The notes under the pieces were generated by a model that saw only the letters and a list, made by a program, of their open reading frames with translations, was not told where the DNA came from and made no database searches. A program made the position numbers and the translations under genes. Below are positions 57,472-64,000 of a DNA stretch of 64,000 nucleotides, one piece after another; positions within the stretch are counted from its first letter, which is position 1, and every line of letters starts with the position of its first letter. The stretch comes from Nelumbo lutea (taxonomy: Eukaryota; Streptophyta; Magnoliopsida; Proteales; Nelumbonaceae). The DNA is taken from the NCBI GenBank assembly GCA_022828595.1, contig JAKGHH010000003.1:56595759-56659758 (forward strand), written 5' to 3'.

Positions 57472-58653
57472 CTGCTCGGTGATGAATGAGGTCTTCTCTT
57501 CGCCGTCGGGGTGCATCTTGATCTAGTCATACCCAGAGAAAGCATCCATGAAACTTAACAACTCATACCTTATGGTGGCAATAATGAGGTGATCAATCCT
57601 CGACTAAGAAAAGTTGTCTTTGGGGTAGGCCTTGTTGAGATCTGTGAAGTTAATGCGTATGCGTCATTTCCCATTAGCTCTTTTAACCATGACCATGTTA
57701 AACAACCATTTAGGGTAGTGTACCTCTTGGATGAAGCCGACGTCAAGTAGTTTATCCACCTTCTCTCCAATAGTTTTCCAATGCTCTAATGCAAAGTTCC
57801 TCTATTTTTGCCAAACTAGCCTACAGCTTCCGTCCACGCTTAGCCTGTGAGTAATGATCGGGGAGTTAATTCCTAACATATCAGTGGTAGACCAAGCAAA
57901 AACATCAGCATTAGTTTTGAGGAAGTTTGCCAGTTCGAAAAGTGTGTCCTGAGGGAGGTGTGACCCGACTAATACCATCTTCTCGGGCTCTACCTCGTCT
58001 AGGGGAATTGAGATGAGATCCTCGGTCGGTTGGCCTCGGTTCACTGGTTCATCCCTGAGGTTGAGACCTTCCAACAATAAAGCTTCCTTATTCTTGTCTT
58101 TTAGTGCTGCAACATAGCACTATCTAGCAACTTGTCGGTTTCCCCTTACTACTCTCAAGCCATGCTCAGTGGGGAACTCCATGGCGAAGTGATAGGACAA
58201 GATGGCCACGTTGAGTGCATGAAGGGTCAGTCTCCTTGTGATGGCATTGTACGGGGAGCCTATCTTCACGACCAAGAACTTGGTCATCTAGGTGACTTAC
58301 TGAGGCTCGGCCCCTACTATGACTAGTAGGGTAATCTTCCCTTCGAGCTTGACGACTGTTTCGGATAACCCGACTAGTGGCATATCCACAAGTTGTAACC
58401 AATCTTGCGTCAGATGCATCTTCTCAAATGTGTTGCAAAACAAGATGCCAGCCAAGGAGCTATTGTCTACAAGGATTCTCTTTACCATGTAGTTGGCGAT
58501 AGTCATAGACACCACATCGTCATGGGGCAATGAGACCCCTTGTAGGTTGTCGTTAGAGAAGGAGATGGTTTCTTCTGGCCTCAGCCTTTTAGGCATCGGG
58601 CTTTGGATGTTGTATTGCTTGGTGTGGCTACCTGACCCAGAGGGGGGGGGGAC
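57472..58653 (-). pseudogene. Ty3/gypsy pol remnant: protease, linker, start of reverse transcriptase
   Basis: All recognisable pieces lie in one minus-strand frame. From 58653 downward: a retropepsin-like region (ETISFSNDNLQGVSLPHDD, then KRILVDNSSLAGILFCNTFEK), a linker (SPYNAITRRLTLHALNVAI, FAMEFPTEHGLRVVRGNRQ, CYVAALKDKNKEA), the pre-RT segment (LKTNADVFAWSTTDMLGINS), then RT (GFIQEVHYPKWLFN, INFTDLNKAYPKDN, FMDAFSGYD and IKMHP, KTSFITEQ). At least seven stop codons interrupt the frame, several at sites where the family has W, Q or E, but I saw no frameshift. The catalytic YxDD part of RT, RNase H and integrase are gone. The element is dead. Tat-like affinity is inferred from the sequence style and the antisense partner ORF. 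Confidence 0.88.
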
Positions 58654-60830
58654 GGATTTGTGGAATATGGAATTTGGAGTCACCACCTAAACTTTTGGGA
58701 AATGGGAATCTAGGAAAACCTGAAAATTTCAAGAAAAACCAGAGATTTTTCAAGAAAAACATTTTTTGTTTTCTTGGAGACTCATTGCCCAATGGGGATG
58801 AGATTCTTAGGGTCTAGGGACCACTATACGGTGTGAGAAGGTGTTAAGCACCCTACACTCGCCTGGTTAAACCGGCCTCTACTTCACCAATGTTCCAAGG
58901 AAATTTAACAATTTTGGGCATAGATTAAGCATATCAATTTATCAAGGAGAAGAACACAAAGTTGCAATTCTAACTATTCAAACAAAATCAAATGATAAGA
59001 AAAAAACAAAGACAAAATGATTCAATGACCAACTATGCTAGCAACTAAGATATGTTATGGTAGAAAAAAGTGAGTTTACTAGGTGAATTCACTATTTTAA
59101 CTCCCAAATGCAAGATGTCAAGAAATGACCTATCATTGTGAGGATTAAATCTGAAGATGAATGCGTGAATTGCTGAAAGGTAGTTAGAATAGGCAAAAAT
59201 TGAAAAATTGAATAAAAATTGACAAATGCAAAAATCATGAAATTTGATTGTAAATCAATGCTCATATATGCATAGACAATGAAAAACACCCTAACTATCC
59301 AAACAATGAGATTCATGGGCTAACCAAAGTCCAAAGCAAAGGGAACTTTATGAAGGCAAGCATATTTCATTTATCAAAATGGTGATATGAGAAAGTAAAT
59401 AAAGTAGAAATGGATTGGGGAGGGGCCTAGTATGCTAATGTGGTAAATGATGCTAATTTAAAAATAAAAAGCCTTCTATTGAAATGAACAAGCAAAGCAT
59501 ACCTGATGTCTTATTTAAATGAGTTATTTTTCCTACCTTGAATAGAACTTGAAATGATGACCAATCCATGAGACTTAAAAAATAAAAGGAAAAAAAATTG
59601 GTTCAATGAGACTAAATCAAAAAATAGCTAAACAAATGAACGGTGGGCTTGATCAATTTTTAAATTCAAAGCTTCCATGTGTCCCACTTAAAATCTTAAC
59701 AACAAGATTGAAATTTAATGCAGAATTCCTGCCATGGATGATACCTAGCCTAGACTCTAGACAAATGGAAATATTTATTTTTTTATGGAAAGCATTCATT
59801 GTCAATCTCAAAATTTTTTCTAGCAAAAGGGATGAAATGAGCAATGTGCCGACTGCTAAGTTAAAAGATGTTAATTATACAACACTTTATCTATCGAATG
59901 CATGCTAATGGGCTAATTCTACTAAACTATTCAAAAGAAATCGGAAAATAAGAAAAGAGATAAAACTTGAATAAGAAGATAAAAAACTATCGTACGTCAT
60001 AAACGATTTCAGCAACATTTAAATTTTGAATCAACAACTTTAACCATGGTTGCTTCCTCGGATATGTACCGTTGAATATCCTATGCATCGAGGATAAATT
60101 TACTTGTCAAGCTCCTCTTGGGATGCTTTGTTCTCTTTGAGTGATCCCCAAGCTTTAGAATGAACTTTGATTCATTTTGGTGGACCAAGGACATTGGTTA
60201 TATAGCCCAAATGGCGTGGAAGAACTGTTGAATGCTTGTAAATTTCTGCTACACTGATATTGCTTCAAAAAGGCTTCATACTTCTTCTTTTGATTTGAGG
60301 CATGACCCAAGGGTGTTTTTGGCTTCAAACCGATATGGAGGGACTATAAGGATGCTAGAGAGTGAGTGGGGAGGCTTTGGGGCGTGGGTAATGGCTGTGG
60401 CAGTTGAGCTTTCTCCCTAAGCTCGCTTGTTTCTAGGTTAGATTGTGTGTCTAGGATGTGAGTAAGAGGTGGTATTTATAGATTTTTTGGGAATATTCTA
60501 GAAGGGAATGGAGGGCTGAGATAGGAGATAAGGGAGGTCAATGGCTGAGGTTTAAAGGGTTTTTGGAGAGAGATTGATTGGGAGAATGGGTTGTCAAGAC
60601 AGCTTTGAGAGAGATCATCTCAATCAATCAAGACAAAGAGTGGAAGGTTTCACCAATTTACCTAAATTGGGCATTTTAAGTTTAGGTGATTGGCTTGATT
60701 GATTGGAGGCTCTAGCTATTTAAATCTAAGATTTTTAAGATGTTTCTAGAGGCTGAGAGGGAGTTTTGGTCGTGGAATGCCCTAATTTCGAAGTTATTAT
60801 GAAAATGATTCCAAAAGGAGGGCCCAAAAG
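58654..60830. other. repeat-like non-coding stretch
   Basis: Begins after a G run (58642-58652) with GGAGTCACCACCTAAACTTT and GTGAGAAGGTGTTAAGCACCC. This reminds me of leader sequences of large plant gypsy (Ogre/Tat) elements, but I could not confirm it. No ORF with a domain; short ORFs at 59092-59908 and 60232-60420 are unassigned. Confidence 0.35.
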
Positions 60831-61365
60831 TCTTGCTTTGGGTCTCAAGATGGAGGGGTTAACAGTGTCGAAATTGGATCATCTTGGTGTTGTTGGATTT
60901 GGATTTTTGAGATCTACGTACCTATGGTCTTGGATTTTGGATTTGATGTGAAATGAGGATTAGGATTAAAATGACTTTGATCGGACGATCGGAATCGGTT
61001 TTGGCTTCGGGTCTCAAGATGAAGGAGTAAACGGTGTTAGACTTGGGCGATCTTGGTGTCTCAGATTTTGGATTTGATGTGAAATGAGGATTATGATTAA
61101 AATGAATCCAATAGAACGATCGAAATCGATTTCGGCTTCGGGTCTTAGGATGATGGGGTAAACGGTGTCAGACTCGGATGATCTTAGTGTCATTGGATTT
61201 GGACTTTTGGGCTCTATGTACCTATGGTCTCGGATTTTGGATTTGATGTGAAATGAGGATTATTGTTAAAATAACTCCGATTGGACGAAGGGGTAAACGG
61301 TGTTGTATTTGGGTGATCTTGGTGTCATTGGGTTTAGGTTTCTAGTCTCTACGTATCTATGGTCT
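60831..61365. repeat. degenerate tandem repeat, three to four units
   Basis: The segment GGATTTTGGATTTGATGTGAAATGAGGATTA (split here as GGATTTTGGATTTG and GTGAAATGAGGATTA) recurs near 60941, 61072 and 61241, together with CGGCTTCGGGTCT, GGGGTAAACGGTGT and GATCTTGGTGTCATTGG. Periods of about 131 and 169 bp show internal deletions. It is more GC-rich than its neighbourhood. Confidence 0.85.
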
Positions 61366-64000
61366 TGGATCCTCAAGGACCCAACTTATGTAAAAGTCCA
61401 AAAATACCCCTAGTCGACTGAGAAGTTAGCTGAAGCATGCTTGAAGCTCAAAGTGCTGGAGGACGATAATCTGAACAACAAAGCTTAAGGAGACAACCCA
61501 TTTTTGCACAGAAATGCGATGGAATGACTGTCCTGTTCAAAAGAATAATAATGCTTGAAAAACCTTTTAATGACAAAAGAGTTGATGATTGAAAGATGAT
61601 TGTTTTTTATTGAAAATGATGCCCCTGGAATCTCATCCTAAGGTATGCTCCCATAGCTATCTAGCACTTGTTCAGCTATTGACAGAAGGATTGTCGTACG
61701 TAGGCCAATCCCCGAATCTTCCCGAAGGGGTTTCTGAAATGGAATCTCTCACCCACAATGTTTGTGTGGCTGTCTAGGACTACGGTCACCCTTGTAATAA
61801 AGGAATTGTGGATTCTCTTGCTAGCCAATTCCCTAAGATTTTTTGGGATACATGATTTTAGAAATAGATGACGAAAAAGGAAAGATGACCTTTGTCAATG
61901 AGAATCTTTTTTGCAAAAAACTGTTGAATGTGGGAAAGTCATTCCAATGTATTTTCTTATTAAGCATAAATGAAAGACATCCAACAGGTTGTCCCACCTA
62001 AGCCATGCATGTTTGACATGGGCAAGTCAATATACATGGCTCTTTGGGCATTTGACTTTGAAATCCAAAATGTGATTTAATGTTGGGAGATGGGTCAACC
62101 ACCTAATATGAAGATTAGGGGCGTATGGGACTTATGGCTCCCATAATGGATGCAAAGAAATGATTGTGGTGTTGTTGATGCTGATATGAAGACGAGATAA
62201 TGCAAGTGAGAAGATGCTTGAGTTGATGATTACATACCCGGTGCTTACCTATGTTGATGCTCAATGGTTGGTGTTGTTGATTATAACTGATACCTTAGAG
62301 ATGTATGATGGAGTAAATGGTGGTGATGGACTACATGATATGTTGAAAACACTTTTTTTTTTCTAGAGAAATGTGAACGCATGACTTGTTAAAAACATTT
62401 TTTCTTTTTTGTTTTCTGGAGAACATTTTTTTTTTGTTGGGACTTTCTTGCCTCAAAAGCACCGTTAGAGTTATTGAACTATTATCAGCATGTTGCACAC
62501 AAAGAATTGATCCAAAACTATTGACTTAGAAGCTTAGCCATTTCCTCAAGATACATATGTCACTCATATCTGCCTAGGTTTAGGCCTTGTCATCAGACTA
62601 ATCATTCGCGATCTGCTCGATTTTGGATCGTGTAGCAAATCTCAACATAATTCATGTCCTTGGCTTCAATTTCCTTCATCTTCAGCTATGTGTAGCTTGT
62701 GTCATTTATTCTTTGTAAGCTCATCTTGGAGGGATATGGACCTCAGTGCTCATGCCATTTATTATTTTGTGCCTAATCTTCTACCTTGATGCCCTTTCAA
62801 GTTTTCATCTAGCAGGCTTATTTCTCATTTTTTTGCTTCTTTTTTTTGTGCCTTGTCTTTTTCTTGAGTTGCCCTTCTGGGTTTTCAGCTCAGTGGGCTA
62901 GGGAGATGTCCTTACTTTGCAATGGCTGCATCTAGAACAAGGGCCTAGACTGCCTACATACCCGATGTGGGATCAAGCCAGCGTAGTTCCAAGAGTTGAT
63001 TCTGATAATAGGTGCTTAGCAATTTCTTAAGATTCAGAGAGGACTTTGTTTGGGACAAAGCGTGGTTTAGCAATTAGTTTAGAAAAAGGAGGGATAAAAA
63101 GGCTCAATAAATAAGGTTGCTTTGATGGTTTGTAGGCTGGTGAAAAAGACAACGAGGTGTAAGTGTTCAAGGGTCACCTTCTTGGTGAGACTTATAGGGC
63201 ATTTTTTTTCAACAAGGGAGTGTCTCAAAGTTGTACCACCTATCTCCTTTGACTTGAGGCTTTCATTGCCTAGGGGACCGAGGAGGCCTTTTCCTTAGGA
63301 CAAAGTGTGTCTTAGGGCTTGGGTGAAGAAAAGAAAGGATAGAAGGCTCAAACTAAAAGTGGCACCTAGGGGCCTATTTAGGGGTTATGAGTGCACTGTA
63401 TCACCTCACTTGAGTAACTAGATAGTTGGGGACATGATAAATTGCATCTTTGACTTAACTTGTGATGGGACTTCACTTCTCTTTCTTTAAAATTTTGCTT
63501 TTTTTTTCCTCTTTTTTGTGCTTTTGTATAAAACATTTGTCGAGACTTTGAATTTTTCTTCTTTACCATGTATCCCCAAGTTTGGATGGAAGTGGGTGAA
63601 TATTTTTCAAAATGACCCTAGAGAAGGTGAAAGGGTACAAAAATGAGAATATTTTTGGACTTTTCCTTTTTTTTTTTTTGATAAAAAAAATTGAGGTTTT
63701 AGAAAGGAAAGTGTTAGGCCGAAGATGACCTCCCCTTTAATGGATCCCTTAGGGATTTCTTTCCCCTTGCCTAAGATATAGGAGGTTAACTCAAAGATCC
63801 TTGCCTCATTGAATTTTTTTTTCCTTTTTTTTTCATGCTGCTTAAAGAAATTGAGAAGGTGATTTATCCACTTTAGGAAAGGGTTTAGGGGTCAAATTTC
63901 ATGGTTCAAGAAGGAAAGGCTTAGGTCCGTTCATAGGTTGCAAGTGGTGAATGTTTGAACATATGTGGCTTAGTGAGGTGACAATTGGACAAAGGTGGCC
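61366..64000. other. unassigned non-coding stretch
   Basis: T-rich tracts, many GAAGGG/AAGGGC words and no coding domain. Probably interior or LTR of a large retroelement continuing from 58654, or beyond the window edge. I see no gene. Confidence 0.35.

Noticed and set aside
58166..58402. 78-residue minus-strand ORF over the gypsy linker
   Set aside because: It is out of frame with the recognisable protease, linker and RT motifs, which all share another frame.

Overview
The window looks like a nuclear segment of a flowering plant. It is AT-rich, has a low gene density, is full of plant-type mobile elements (hAT and Tourist-like MITEs, Helitrons, tRNA-type SINEs, Tat-like Ty3/gypsy LTRs), and carries two recognisable plant gene families. 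I cannot name the species. It does not look like a grass, but that is an impression and not a demonstration.

Two protein-coding genes appear intact. One is an intronless PLS/E-type pentatricopeptide repeat (PPR) protein on the minus strand (13418-15175). The other is a secreted lysine-containing glycine-rich protein on the plus strand (51699-52874), with a TATA box and a candidate poly(A) signal. One very short membrane-peptide ORF (21933-22085, minus) is a weak extra candidate. The remaining coding-like sequence is broken: a glycine-rich RNA-binding protein retropseudogene (2512-2870), two RNase H-like (RVT_3) remnants (19870-21290), and a decayed Tat-like gypsy element (54524-58653). That gypsy element keeps an LTR, a polypurine tract, an antisense ORF with its own TATA-like box, and protease/reverse transcriptase fragments on the other strand.

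Layout. 0-9 kb: microsatellite, GR-RBP pseudogene, Tourist MITE, Helitron with a nested hAT MITE. 9-16 kb: fold-back elements, SINEs, the PPR gene. 16-24 kb: long-inverted-repeat element, several hAT MITEs, RNase H remnants. 24-35 kb: a direct segmental duplication (24168-27843 and 31631-35205) whose two copies carry different transposon insertions and so preserve each other's empty sites. 35-42 kb: Helitron ends, MITEs, an LTR with internal remnant. 42.8-45.1 kb: a hAT MITE split by a 1.96-kb solo LTR that has gained three tandem arrays, one with about 50 copies of a 15-bp unit. 45-51 kb: more MITEs and unassigned sequence. 51-54 kb: the glycine-rich gene. 54.5-58.7 kb: the gypsy remnant. 58.7-64 kb: repetitive, non-coding sequence I could not assign.

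The clearest content is structural: matching 8-bp, 5-bp and 3-bp target-site duplications and nested insertions give a readable relative chronology. No CRISPR array, operon or prokaryotic system is present. I ran no computation: similarities were judged by eye, coordinates of repeats are approximate unless a target-site duplication is quoted, and family names for repeats come from structural hallmarks, not database matches.
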